In this document: positions 17,720 to 26,331 of the stretch, piece after piece | How the letters are laid out: every line of letters starts with the position of its first letter | How positions within the stretch are numbered: the stretch's first letter is position 1 | Assembly: GCF_010686685.1 (NCBI RefSeq) | Contig: NZ_JAAGWD010000002.1 | Span: 1 to 64,000, forward strand | DNA length: 64,000 nucleotides | Direction: 5' to 3' | Source: Pontibacter burrus | GTDB taxonomy: Bacteria > Bacteroidota > Bacteroidia > Cytophagales > Hymenobacteraceae | Notes under the pieces: generated by a model | Database searches by the model: none | Seen by the model: only the letters and a program-made list of their open reading frames with translations | Told to the model about the DNA's origin: nothing | Program-made: the position numbers and the translations under genes

Positions 17720-19711
17720 TTGGATCAGCGATTGAAGAAAAAGATACTAATTGGGGCCGGCATTTTTGTGTCGTTGCTGCTTGTGCTACTGGTGTTGCTG
17801 GTAATTTTCAGGAGCCAGCTGCTTGAAATGACGATCAGTAAAATAGAGGAAAGGATCGAACGACGTTATCCCGTAGATTTTAAGATAGAAGAAGCACGGT
17901 TTACAGACCTAAACACGGTTGTGCTGCGCGGCATATCACTGGTTCCGCTGGAGCGTGACACTTTGTTCGTAACCGATAGCGTACACGCCACGGTCAGCCT
18001 TAAGTCCATTCTTAAAGGGCGTATCGTATTTAATAAGCTCGAAGTTTCTGACGGCTATCTTACAGCCAAAAAAGACGGAGAGGTGAACAACTTCTCGTTT
18101 TTATTCAGATCAGGTGATGCAACCCCTGCAGATACTACCGGAAACAAAGGCCGCAACTATGGCGAGCTGCTGAACAGGGTACTCAAGACTGCTTTCGACA
18201 ACGTGCCCGACAAAGTGGATTTCCGCAACTTAAACATGTCGTACACCTCACCACACCGCATAGTTGATGTTAAGCTGCCTTTTCTGAAGATGGATGATGG
18301 CAGAATAGAGACGCAGCTGACAGTGCAGATGGATAGCATCGAGAATAACATGCTGGTACGCGGAACTATAAACCCTGGCGACTACAACATTTCAGCCAGT
18401 ATTTTTGCTACCGATACCTCTGGCATACAGGTGCCTTACCTGAAAGAAAAGTTTGGCGGAACTGCCCGGTTTGATACCCTGTACCTGAGCTTGGAAGATA
18501 AGACTTACCGTCGCGATCGCCTGACAATAAAAGGGAAGGGGCGAATGAAGAACCTGGTGGTGAACCACCCGAGAATTGCCACCGAAGATGTATATGTAAA
18601 TGAAGGTGCTGTTGAATATGTGGTAACGCTTGGGCAGAACTATTTCTCGATAGATGAAGGCACGCGGGTTCGGGTAAACAAAGCCATCGCCAATGTTACA
18701 GCCAGCTACCAGCCTAAGCCATCCAAGATCATTGACCTGAAAATTGAAACAGAATCGGTACCAGCAAATGATTTCTTCGAGTCACTGCCGCCGGGACTGT
18801 TTGAGAACCTGGAAGGCATAAAAGCGCAGGGCGAACTACAGTACAAAATGAGCTTTCATGTAAATTTTGACCAACTGGATAGCCTGAAGTTCAACTCCGA
18901 CCTGGATGCATCAAAAGACTTTAAGATCCTGCAGTGGGGCAAGACCAATATCGAAAAGATAAAGGGATCATTTGTGCATACAGTATACGAGTATGGCAAG
19001 CCGGTACGTACGTTCACTGTTGGGCCGTCTAACCCGTTCTTCGCACCTATCAACCAGATTTCGCCTTATCTGCGCAATGCTATTCTTACTGCCGAAGATG
19101 CAGGTTTCTATAGTCATAAAGGTTTTCATGAAGAAGCATTCCGGCAGGCAATTATCAAAAACCTGAAAGAAGGAGAATTTGTGCGTGGGGGAAGTACCAT
19201 ATCGATGCAGTTGGTAAAGAACGTTTTCCTGACGCGCCATAAAACAATAACCCGTAAGGTAGAAGAAGCCATTATTGTCTGGCTGATCGAGAACCTGAAT
19301 CTGGTTTCGAAGAACCGGATGTTTGAAGTGTACCTCAATATAATTGAGTGGGGACCAAATGTATACGGTGCCAAGGATGCGTCACGCTTCTATTTTGGCA
19401 AGCAACCTGATGAACTGAACCTGGCCGAAGCCATCTTCCTGACAAGCATTATCCCAAGCCCGAAACGTTATCGCTCATCTTTCGATAGTTATGGAAACCT
19501 GCGCAGCCATAAAGGCTATTATTACAGGCTTATTGGTGGTATTATGCGCCGGCGCGGCCTGATAACGGAAGCAGAATACGAAAACCTGTACCCGAATGTA
19601 AAACTATACGGCCGGGCACGCGACCTGATTGTAACAGCCCCGGATACCACTCAGCTGGAAGACGATACTTCGAAGTTTGAACTGGAAACGATAGACCTGC
19701 TCGATTTTTAA
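17720..19711 (+). CDS. monofunctional GT51 peptidoglycan glycosyltransferase with long periplasmic N-terminal region
   Basis: A 663-residue protein. A membrane anchor at about 9-30 is followed by some 350 residues of beta-rich, AsmA-like sequence (DFKIEEARFTDLNTVVLRGI and similar). The GT51 domain occupies about 430-600: the catalytic glutamate in TAEDAGFYSHKGF (near 457), GGSTISMQLVKN (about 488) and YLNIIEWGPNVYGA (about 537). GT51 enzymes polymerise lipid II. No transpeptidase domain follows, so crosslinking needs another protein. The start is a TTG at 17720, forced by an in-frame stop at 17702 and by the anchor. Plain monofunctional GT51 enzymes are about 240 residues, so the N-terminal region is unusual. 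Confidence 0.85.
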   Translation: MDQRLKKKILIGAGIFVSLLLVLLVLLVIFRSQLLEMTISKIEERIERRYPVDFKIEEARFTDLNTVVLRGISLVPLERDTLFVTDSVHATVSLKSILKGRIVFNKLEVSDGYLTAKKDGEVNNFSFLFRSGDATPADTTGNKGRNYGELLNRVLKTAFDNVPDKVDFRNLNMSYTSPHRIVDVKLPFLKMDDGRIETQLTVQMDSIENNMLVRGTINPGDYNISASIFATDTSGIQVPYLKEKFGGTARFDTLYLSLEDKTYRRDRLTIKGKGRMKNLVVNHPRIATEDVYVNEGAVEYVVTLGQNYFSIDEGTRVRVNKAIANVTASYQPKPSKIIDLKIETESVPANDFFESLPPGLFENLEGIKAQGELQYKMSFHVNFDQLDSLKFNSDLDASKDFKILQWGKTNIEKIKGSFVHTVYEYGKPVRTFTVGPSNPFFAPINQISPYLRNAILTAEDAGFYSHKGFHEEAFRQAIIKNLKEGEFVRGGSTISMQLVKNVFLTRHKTITRKVEEAIIVWLIENLNLVSKNRMFEVYLNIIEWGPNVYGAKDASRFYFGKQPDELNLAEAIFLTSIIPSPKRYRSSFDSYGNLRSHKGYYYRLIGGIMRRRGLITEAEYENLYPNVKLYGRARDLIVTAPDTTQLEDDTSKFELETIDLLDF

Positions 19712-19722
19712 AAGCAACTATA

Positions 19723-19768
19723 GCAAACTATAACGGCCCGCAAAACCAGCAGGGCCGTTATAGTTTGC
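19723..19768. terminator. hairpin with perfect 17-bp arms
   Basis: GCAAACTATAACGGCCC at 19723-19739 pairs exactly with GGGCCGTTATAGTTTGC at 19752-19768 around a 12-base loop. There is no U-tract, so its strength as a terminator is uncertain. It separates the GT51 gene from the transporter gene and again carries the AACTATA half-site. Confidence 0.6.
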
Positions 19769-19781
19769 GGCCACACCTGCT

Positions 19782-19789
19782 TATACTTG
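19782..19789 (+). promoter_or_regulatory. candidate -7 element TATACTTG, 4 bases before the ATG
   Basis: TATACTTG matches seven of the eight positions of TAnnTTTG and is followed by CACC and the ATG at 19794. A start of transcription at the usual distance would fall on the ATG itself. No TTG at the expected -33 spacing was found. Confidence 0.35.
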
Positions 19790-19793
19790 CACC

Positions 19794-20852
19794 ATGAAAT
19801 CACCTGAGAAAAATAACGGCACCACAGATAACGTAATGGGCCTGATACCGCGTGCCAATAAGCTGGCTAACCGCATTGGTCTCGACTGGTTTCTGCTGGC
19901 GCTGGTGCTGATGATTGTACTGGCTTACCTGTGGCCTCAGGTAGGGTTAAAGGATGGTCCGCTGGCGCTTGGTACTATTACCGATGTGGGCGTTACGATT
20001 ATCTTCCTGTTTTATGGTTTGCGCCTGAGTCCCGAAAAACTGAAAGCTGGCCTGAGCAACTGGCGACTGCATACGCTTGTGCAGCTAAGCACGTTTGTGT
20101 TGTTCCCGGTGCTTATATTGCTGGTTATGCAGCTGGTTAATGCCGATAGTTCAAATCTGATCTGGTTGGGTGTGTTTTACCTGGCGGCTTTGCCTTCAAC
20201 GGTTTCATCGTCAGTGGTCATGGTTTCGGTGGCGGGTGGCAACATACCGGCAGCTATTTTTAATGCCAGTATTTCGAGCCTGGTTGGGGTGTTTCTTACG
20301 CCGCTCTGGATGGGGGTGTTTTTAACAACAGGCTCGGCAACTATAGACATGCAGGATGTGATGCTGAAACTGGTGCTTCAGGTGCTGGTGCCGGTTATAG
20401 TTGGCATTGTGTTACATAAGCGCTTTGGCAGCTGGGCAGAACGTCACAAGGCCCGCGTCCGCTTTTTTGACCAGAGCATTATTCTGCTTATAGTTTACTC
20501 TTCGTTCTGCGAGTCGTATGCCCGCGATTTGTTTGGCGGTTTGAGCATGGTGAACTTGCTTGGCCTGGGAGGGGGAATGTTGGTACTGTTCTTTGCAGTA
20601 TACGGCATCATTACAGGCATAGGTAAACTGCTGCACCTCAACCGCGAAGATAACATTACGGCAGTTTTCTGCGGTTCTAAAAAATCGCTGGTGCATGGCA
20701 CGGTTATGAGCCAGGTACTCTTTCCGGATGCGAATGTGGTCGGGATAATTCTGTTGCCAATCATGCTTTATCATGCGCTGCAGTTGGTTGTGGCCAGCAT
20801 TATTGCGCAGGCGTCGGCACGCAAGGCCACAGCGGAAAAACAGCCATCATAG
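19794..20852 (+). CDS. bile acid:sodium symporter family (SBF-like) transporter
   Basis: A 352-residue membrane protein with about nine to ten helices. The pattern FYGLRLSPEKLKAGLSNWRL, then YLAALPSTVSSSVVMVSVAGGN and FCGSKKSLVHGTVMSQVLFP, matches the SBF-like (YfeH-type) branch of the bile acid:sodium symporter superfamily. The unwound-helix serine/proline region is present. The natural substrate of this branch is not established. The ATG follows a promoter-like TATACTTG by four bases. Confidence 0.85.
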   Translation: MKSPEKNNGTTDNVMGLIPRANKLANRIGLDWFLLALVLMIVLAYLWPQVGLKDGPLALGTITDVGVTIIFLFYGLRLSPEKLKAGLSNWRLHTLVQLSTFVLFPVLILLVMQLVNADSSNLIWLGVFYLAALPSTVSSSVVMVSVAGGNIPAAIFNASISSLVGVFLTPLWMGVFLTTGSATIDMQDVMLKLVLQVLVPVIVGIVLHKRFGSWAERHKARVRFFDQSIILLIVYSSFCESYARDLFGGLSMVNLLGLGGGMLVLFFAVYGIITGIGKLLHLNREDNITAVFCGSKKSLVHGTVMSQVLFPDANVVGIILLPIMLYHALQLVVASIIAQASARKATAEKQPS

Positions 20853-20951
20853 CAGGTAACTTCTACACTTTAACATTTCTTTAACTATACTTTAACAAAC
20901 CTTAACTATACGGTGTGCAGGTAGCTTCTATTTTTACATAAAAAAGAAGCT

Positions 20952-21680
20952 ATGAATAAGATATTTACAATTGTAGTGGCCTGCCTGTTCTGGTCTGGCA
21001 CAGTAGCACAGCAACAAGAGAGTGTCATTACCTACGAGGTAAAGCAAAACATGCACCGTGGCCTGTCAGCCGATCAGGAGAACATGAAAAATATGCTTCC
21101 TGAGTTCCGCACCTCTAAAATGCAGCTGCTCTTTAACAACCAGGAGTCACTTTACGCACCGGTGCAGGATGAGGAAGATGATATGGAAGCGGGTAGCGGT
21201 GGCGTACGCATCATGGTTCGCACACCTTACAGCGAAACTTACACCAACAGCAGCACCCAGAAAGTAGTAAGTTACCGCGAGTTCTTGGGCAAGAATTACC
21301 TCATCCAGGATTCTATCCGAATCAATCCATGGAAATTCAGCTCCGAAACCAAAACCATTCAGGGATATATCTGCAAAAAAGCCTACTATACAAACGATAA
21401 CCAGCAGCTGGTTACAGCTTGGTATACCGAACAGTTGAGACCATACCTGGGGCCGGATGCTTACAACAACCTGCCTGGCACGGTTTTGCAGGTAGATGTA
21501 AACGAAGGTGAGCGTATCTTAACAGCCATTAGGGTAGAGACAAGGCCTTTAAAGAAAAATGAGCTGAAAGAACCGGTTAAGGGGCAGGCAGTAACAGCAG
21601 CAGAGTTTCGCAAGCAGGTAGAGGAGCAGCGGGAGCGCATGAATCGTGAAGGCGGCAGAACAATACGATTCAACAACTAA
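20952..21680 (+). CDS. GLPGLI family protein
   Basis: A 242-residue secreted protein with signal peptide 1-19 (ending TVAQQ). The family's diagnostic segments are present: NPWKFSSETKTIQGYICKKA, AWYTEQL and the eponymous motif as NNLPGTVLQVDVN. GLPGLI proteins are Bacteroidota-specific, of unknown function, and usually lie next to an outer-membrane beta-barrel receptor, as here with an 18-base gap. Co-expression and a periplasmic or surface role with that receptor are likely. Confidence 0.88.
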   Translation: MNKIFTIVVACLFWSGTVAQQQESVITYEVKQNMHRGLSADQENMKNMLPEFRTSKMQLLFNNQESLYAPVQDEEDDMEAGSGGVRIMVRTPYSETYTNSSTQKVVSYREFLGKNYLIQDSIRINPWKFSSETKTIQGYICKKAYYTNDNQQLVTAWYTEQLRPYLGPDAYNNLPGTVLQVDVNEGERILTAIRVETRPLKKNELKEPVKGQAVTAAEFRKQVEEQRERMNREGGRTIRFNN

Positions 21681-21698
21681 AGCTAACAGAACAAAACT

Positions 21699-24479
21699 AT
21701 GAAAAAGATACTGTTGCTTCTGGTGCTACTTACCAGCCAGCTAACCTATGCGCAGAAATTTACTGTTAAAGGCCGTGTGCTCGATCAAGCTTCGGGTGCC
21801 TTGCCATCTGCCACTGTGCTGCTATTGCAACCCACCGATTCAGCACTGGTTAGCTTCGGCGCTACCAATGCCGATGGACATTTTGAAATGAAGGGCGTGA
21901 ACAGGGCAAACTACCTGCTCAAGATCACCTTTATGGGCTTTGCACCTTATTTTAAACAAATTTCACCGCCTGCCGATGGCACCTTGCTGGACCTGGGAAC
22001 TATAGCCCTCGAGCCAAAGTCGAATGAACTGAGCGAGGTGCTGGTAAAAGGAGAGCAGAGCCCTGTAACGATAAAGAAGGATACGATTGAGTATAACGCA
22101 AGCTCTTTTAAAACGCAACCTAACGCTGTAGTGCAGGACCTGCTGAAGCAACTGCCAGGAGTGCAGGTAGAAAGCGACGGCTCTATTAGTGTGCAGGGCG
22201 AGAAAGTACAGCGCGTAACAGTAGACGGCAAAGAGTTTTTTGGCAAAGACCCAAAGCTTGCCACCCAAAATCTTCCGGCCGATGCAGTTAAGAAAGTACA
22301 GGTGTTCGATAAAAAATCAGACCAGGCAGAATTTACGGGTATAGACGACGGCAAGCGTGAGAAAACGATAAACCTGGCATTGAAGGAGGATCGTCGTAAC
22401 AGCACATTTGGTAAAATAATGGGCGGGGCCGGCACAGATGAGCGTTACGAGAGCAAGGCAAGCCTGAACCGGTTTAGCAAAGGAAACCAGTTGTCTTTCT
22501 TGGGAATGGCTAATAATGTGGGGCAGCAGGGCTTTGGTTTCCAGGACTACATGGGCTTTACAGGTGGTGGCATGCAGGGCGGCGGAGGAGCACGCCGCAT
22601 CGTGATCAATTCTGATAACATGGATGGCGTACCGTTAAACTTTGGCGGCCGCTCCAACGGATTGGTAGATACGTATGCCGGTGGGCTTAATTTCAATAAT
22701 CAGCTTGGCAAAAACACCGAAGCCAACGGCAGCTATTTCCTGAACCACGTTGCACAGGACATGCGTCGTAACCTGGAGCGGAACAGCATCTGGACAGACC
22801 GGGAGAATTTCCAGCTAAACGAGAACACCCTGCAGCAAAGTAGCAGAACCAATCATAGGGGCAACTTCAGCATCGATCATAAACTTGATTCTGCAAATTC
22901 TGTTAAACTAAACGGCTACCTTGCCTATAACAAAAGCTTTCAGGATGACCGCCGTACCAGCAGAACTATAGCTGCCGGCTCGGAGCAACTCCTGAACCAG
23001 GGATATAGTAATTCCATTGCCGATAACAGTGGCTATAGTTTCAATACCAACCTGTTGCTTCGCCACCGCTTTGCAAAAAAAGGCAGAACGATCTCGCTTA
23101 ACACAAACTTTGCCGGCGGCGATAACGAATCGCTTGAAGACCTGGATTATAAGTTAACCTTCAGTAACGGCACAGAGGAAACCACGCGCCAGCAGAGCGA
23201 GCAGCAAAGCGATAACAACACATTAGATGCAAACCTGTCTTACACGGAGCCACTGGGTAATCGGAAGTACCTGGAAGCAACCTATAACTATAAACTGAAC
23301 CTGAACAGTGTTGACCGTAAAGTATTTGACCTGCTGGATGATGCCGGACGGGAAGCAAATACAGAGCTGACCAACAAGTACAGCAGCAATTACCAGTATC
23401 ATAAAGCTGGCCTTAACTTTAAGCTGAACCGCAGGGAATATAATTTAACTTTCGGTTCTGCATTACAGTACTCGGATCTGGCAGGGGAACTGCATAGCCT
23501 GAAAAGAAGGGTTGGCAAAGACTACTATAATGTGCTGCCAACGGCGCAGTTCAACTATAACTTTACTTCCAGTAAGAGCCTGAGTCTGAACTACGATACA
23601 TTTGTGCAGGAGCCAACTATACAGCAGTTGCAACCTATACAGGATAACCGGAACCCGCTCAGCATTTACATCGGTAACCCGGCGCTGCAACCGGCCTACT
23701 CGCATCAGTGGCGCGCCGACTTCAACACCTTTGACCCTGTTAGGTTCATCAACTTCTTTTTGATGGCGAATGCGACGTACACAAAAGATGCCATCATAAC
23801 TGCTCAATCTTTTTCAGAGCAGGGCGTGAGCACCTTGCAGCCGGTAAACGTTGATGATAACCTTTCCATGAACCTGTTTGCCAATTTTGGCTTCCCGATA
23901 AAGAAATGGAAAAGCCGTTTCAATTTCAGCACCAACCTGAACGAGCAGCAGATGATCAGCATGTTTAACGAGCAGGAGGCAGATGTTACGATCCGGTCTT
24001 TAGGTGGGAATGTGCGTTACGAGTACAGGTTGGATGATAAATTTGACCTGAGCCTGAGAACCAACTGGACATTCCAGAGCACAGTGTCGGAGCTGGGAGA
24101 TGCACAGAGCCAGCGTTTCTTTAACAAAACCTATAGTGCTGAGACGAATATTTACCTGCCCAAAAGCTTTAACCTGAGCGGTAACTATAGTTATTATATC
24201 TACGACAACGAAAGACAGGACTTCCGCCAAACTATACCCTTGCTGGAAGTTGCGCTGGCCAAGCAGTTCCTGAAGAACAAAAGCGGCGAACTAAAACTAT
24301 CAGCGCAAAACCTGCTGGATAAAGATACCGGCGTAACACAGACAGCTAATCTTAACTTTGTGGAGCGGGCAACTATGAACTCACTGGGGAGGTATTTTAT
24401 GCTGAGCTTTACCTATTCACTTAACAAGCACATGAACCCAATGAACGGCCGTAACGGTGTCAGAATAATCAGCAACTAA
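21699..24479 (+). CDS. outer-membrane beta-barrel (TonB receptor-like) protein paired with GLPGLI
   Basis: A 926-residue outer-membrane protein. Signal peptide 1-18; carboxypeptidase-like regulatory domain about 20-105 (FTVKGRVLDQASGALPSATV); plug about 125-220 (LLKQLPGVQVESDGSISVQG, VTVDGKEFFGKDPKLATQNL); a glycine-rich loop near 288-296; then barrel strands to the end. It belongs to the large Bacteroidota group whose plugs carry a DGKEFFG motif. The transported substrate is unknown. A bidirectional terminator follows within seven bases of the stop. Confidence 0.88.
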   Translation: MKKILLLLVLLTSQLTYAQKFTVKGRVLDQASGALPSATVLLLQPTDSALVSFGATNADGHFEMKGVNRANYLLKITFMGFAPYFKQISPPADGTLLDLGTIALEPKSNELSEVLVKGEQSPVTIKKDTIEYNASSFKTQPNAVVQDLLKQLPGVQVESDGSISVQGEKVQRVTVDGKEFFGKDPKLATQNLPADAVKKVQVFDKKSDQAEFTGIDDGKREKTINLALKEDRRNSTFGKIMGGAGTDERYESKASLNRFSKGNQLSFLGMANNVGQQGFGFQDYMGFTGGGMQGGGGARRIVINSDNMDGVPLNFGGRSNGLVDTYAGGLNFNNQLGKNTEANGSYFLNHVAQDMRRNLERNSIWTDRENFQLNENTLQQSSRTNHRGNFSIDHKLDSANSVKLNGYLAYNKSFQDDRRTSRTIAAGSEQLLNQGYSNSIADNSGYSFNTNLLLRHRFAKKGRTISLNTNFAGGDNESLEDLDYKLTFSNGTEETTRQQSEQQSDNNTLDANLSYTEPLGNRKYLEATYNYKLNLNSVDRKVFDLLDDAGREANTELTNKYSSNYQYHKAGLNFKLNRREYNLTFGSALQYSDLAGELHSLKRRVGKDYYNVLPTAQFNYNFTSSKSLSLNYDTFVQEPTIQQLQPIQDNRNPLSIYIGNPALQPAYSHQWRADFNTFDPVRFINFFLMANATYTKDAIITAQSFSEQGVSTLQPVNVDDNLSMNLFANFGFPIKKWKSRFNFSTNLNEQQMISMFNEQEADVTIRSLGGNVRYEYRLDDKFDLSLRTNWTFQSTVSELGDAQSQRFFNKTYSAETNIYLPKSFNLSGNYSYYIYDNERQDFRQTIPLLEVALAKQFLKNKSGELKLSAQNLLDKDTGVTQTANLNFVERATMNSLGRYFMLSFTYSLNKHMNPMNGRNGVRIISN

Positions 24480-24485
24480 GAAACC

Positions 24486-24542
24486 AAACTATAAAAAAAG
24501 CGCCTGCTATCTTTAACATAGCAGGCGCTTTTTTTATAGTTT
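24486..24542. terminator. bidirectional terminator, perfect 25-bp inverted repeat with AAACTATA ends
   Basis: The arms 24486-24510 and 24518-24542 are exact reverse complements around a 7-base loop. The core GCGCCTGCTAT/ATAGCAGGCGC is flanked by seven A and seven T, and the ends are AAACTATA/TATAGTTT. It serves the receptor gene from the left and the DUF3817 gene from the right. Confidence 0.92.
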
Positions 24543-24553
24543 AAAAGTAAAGC

Positions 24554-24880
24554 TTAAGCAAGTTGCTTTTCGCGTTTCTGTGCCAGTTTGGCTGCTTCTT
24601 CTTGCTTCAGCTTTTTATCCAGGTAAAATGTACCGAATGGCACCAGCGAAAGTATAAAGGCAACTATAGCTTTCAGGATTGACCATTTTTCAGTAAAAAA
24701 TACCTGCGCCAGTAAAGCTACATACGCCACAAACAGCACACCGTGTGCCCAGCCTACATACTTAACCATTTCCGGAATTCCGAAGATATACTTCAGCGGC
24801 ATCGCTATAAAAAGCAGTATCAGGTAAGAATAACCTTCGTAAATGGCTACTGCGCGGAAACGTGAAAGTGGAGTACTCAT
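24554..24880 (-). CDS. DUF3817 domain membrane protein
   Basis: A 108-residue integral membrane protein. The layout is SRFRAVAIYEGYSYLILLFI, then GWAHGVLFVAYVALL and a third helix ending VPFGTFYLDKKL. This matches the DUF3817 pattern, with its conserved EG, WAHG and PFGTF elements. The start is taken at the ATG at 24880; an upstream start at 24943 would add a basic non-family extension. The C-terminus is a charged tail. Function unknown. Confidence 0.85.
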   Translation of the reverse strand: MSTPLSRFRAVAIYEGYSYLILLFIAMPLKYIFGIPEMVKYVGWAHGVLFVAYVALLAQVFFTEKWSILKAIVAFILSLVPFGTFYLDKKLKQEEAAKLAQKREKQLA

Positions 24881-24989
24881 ATCTTTTTTCTTGTTTTTCG
24901 GATGATGTTGCAACTTAACACACAACCTCCGGAAAACGTGCATTTTAGCTTATAATTAATACTTCTTCCGAGTTTAGGTAAACTATAGC

Positions 24990-26048
24990 TTAGGCCACCG
25001 CACTGCTATGCTCGTTACCACCCAGCCCTTGCAATGTTTTTATAGTTGGCTGCAGGAGCCCTGCCAGTTGCTCGTGCTTTTTACCCAGCAAGGTGGCCGC
25101 AGGTGCACTACCCAATCCAAAGCTGCTCATCTGGTTGGTAACTGCGGTGCGGTGCAACATCAGTTCTGCAAGCTGCTTATCCAGTGTCTCCACTTCACGG
25201 CGCATGGCATCCAGGTGCTCTACTAGTTCGGTTGTCTCGCTCAGCTTTACGCGGGTTTTCAGAGCATTTAGCAATACATCCAGTTCCTGCGGCATTAGCT
25301 GCTGTTGCTGGCTGCTTAGTGCAGTAGCCGGGCTTATGTGCGACTCTAGCAACAGGCCATCTACACCCAGGTCGAGGGCGCGCTGCCCAACCGGGTATAG
25401 CAGGCTGCGTTTGCCGGCAATATGGCTGATATCGCATAGGATAGGTAGCTCCGGCAGTTCTTTGCGCAGTTGCATCATTGTCTCCCATTCAGGCTGGTTG
25501 CGGTACAGCAGTTCTTTGTTCTTTCCTGAGAAGCCACGGTGCACCGCTCCCAGGTCGGTTAAACCAGCCTGTGCCAGCCTTTCGAAAGCGCCAACCCAAA
25601 GGGCAAGGTCCGGGTAAACCGGGTTAGTTACCAGCAAAGGTGTTGCAGTTCCGCGCAGCACTTCGGCAATTTCCTGTACTGCAAATGGGTTCACCGTTAC
25701 CCGGCCGTTCAGGCAAAGGATGTCGATGCCGTGTTTCAGCGCTTCCTCTGCCTGCTGAGCATTGGCTACATCTACGGCAAGGCGCATGTTTGTCTGTTCT
25801 TTTGCTTTCTGCAGCCATGGCAAGCCAGCAGCTCCCACACCCTCAAAGCTGTTCGGGCGTGTGCGCGATTTCCAGATACCGGCCTTAAAAATCGTGACGT
25901 TCTGCAGATTTTGCAGTTGTTTGGCGGTTTCAAGGATCTGGGCTTCGCTTTCGGCGCTGCATGGGCCAGCAATCAGCACGGGCAGTCCGCTTGCATTCCT
26001 GAAGCTGGACTGCGGTGCTGCGCTGATGGTTGTTTTACTTGCTCTCAT
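24990..26048 (-). CDS. bifunctional DAHP synthase / chorismate mutase
   Basis: A 352-residue fusion. Residues about 15-255 are a type I-beta (KDO8P-synthase-like) DAHP synthase: LIAGPCSAES, IFKAGIWKSRTRPNSFEGVG, GAVHRGF and LCDISHIAGKR are visible. It joins phosphoenolpyruvate and erythrose 4-phosphate at the entry of the shikimate pathway. Residues about 265-345 form a helical chorismate mutase-like domain (MRREVETLDKQLAELMLHRT). The fusion lets prephenate-branch products control the entry enzyme. The gene stands alone behind a leader with a candidate attenuator at 26129-26268, which fits control by an aromatic amino acid. Confidence 0.92.
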   Translation of the reverse strand: MRASKTTISAAPQSSFRNASGLPVLIAGPCSAESEAQILETAKQLQNLQNVTIFKAGIWKSRTRPNSFEGVGAAGLPWLQKAKEQTNMRLAVDVANAQQAEEALKHGIDILCLNGRVTVNPFAVQEIAEVLRGTATPLLVTNPVYPDLALWVGAFERLAQAGLTDLGAVHRGFSGKNKELLYRNQPEWETMMQLRKELPELPILCDISHIAGKRSLLYPVGQRALDLGVDGLLLESHISPATALSSQQQQLMPQELDVLLNALKTRVKLSETTELVEHLDAMRREVETLDKQLAELMLHRTAVTNQMSSFGLGSAPAATLLGKKHEQLAGLLQPTIKTLQGLGGNEHSSAVA

Positions 26049-26128
26049 GACTGTACATAAAATAATTTAACTGTTATAAATCGGCTTGTTAGCCTTGTTT
26101 TTAATTGGTTTGCAAATGGGTATAAAAC

Positions 26129-26227
26129 AAAAAAGCCCCGCTGCTTAGCGGGGCTCCTAATGGTCCAAATACGGTATAAGTATACTATACACAATGGTCT
26201 ACCACCAGAGCCCCGCGAAGCTGGACC
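26129..26227 (-). promoter_or_regulatory. candidate transcription attenuator of the DAHP synthase gene
   Basis: On the minus strand a 9-bp stem, AGCCCCGCT-(loop AAGC)-AGCGGGGCT (26155-26134), is followed by a U-tract (26133-26129), which forms a terminator about 80 bases before the coding start. Upstream, GCGGGGCTC (26216-26208) is exactly complementary to GAGCCCCGC (26156-26148), the 5' arm of that terminator, so the two folds exclude each other. A further pair, GGTCCA (26227-26222) with TGGACC (26167-26162), crosses the alternative pairing. This is the layout of an amino-acid attenuator. Confidence 0.6.
26134..26155 (-). terminator. leader terminator hairpin
   Basis: AGCCCCGCT and AGCGGGGCT with a 4-base loop and a following U-run, placed within the untranslated leader rather than after a gene. 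See the attenuator entry for the competing antiterminator. Confidence 0.8.
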
Positions 26228-26268
26228 TTGGAAATATTGGTAAACAGATATGTACAGAATAGTGTCAT
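26185..26268 (-). CDS. candidate 27-residue leader peptide with Phe and Tyr codons
   Basis: An ATG at 26268 opens a 27-codon frame ending TAG at 26187-26185: MTLFCTYLFTNISKVQLRGA and seven more residues. Phe4, Tyr7 and Phe9 lie just before the first pairing segment of the attenuator, and codons 18-21 overlap the antiterminator strand. A ribosome stalled at the Phe/Tyr codons would cover about to 26227 and leave the antiterminator free. Leader peptides of this type regulate aromatic amino acid genes in other bacteria. Translation is not shown by the sequence alone. Confidence 0.45.
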   Translation of the reverse strand: MTLFCTYLFTNISKVQLRGALVVDHCV

Positions 26269-26331
26269 TTGTTATGAATTACGCTGCAATTAAAACTATA
26301 AATCTCTTCAAAAGCAATTTTACAGGCTGAT

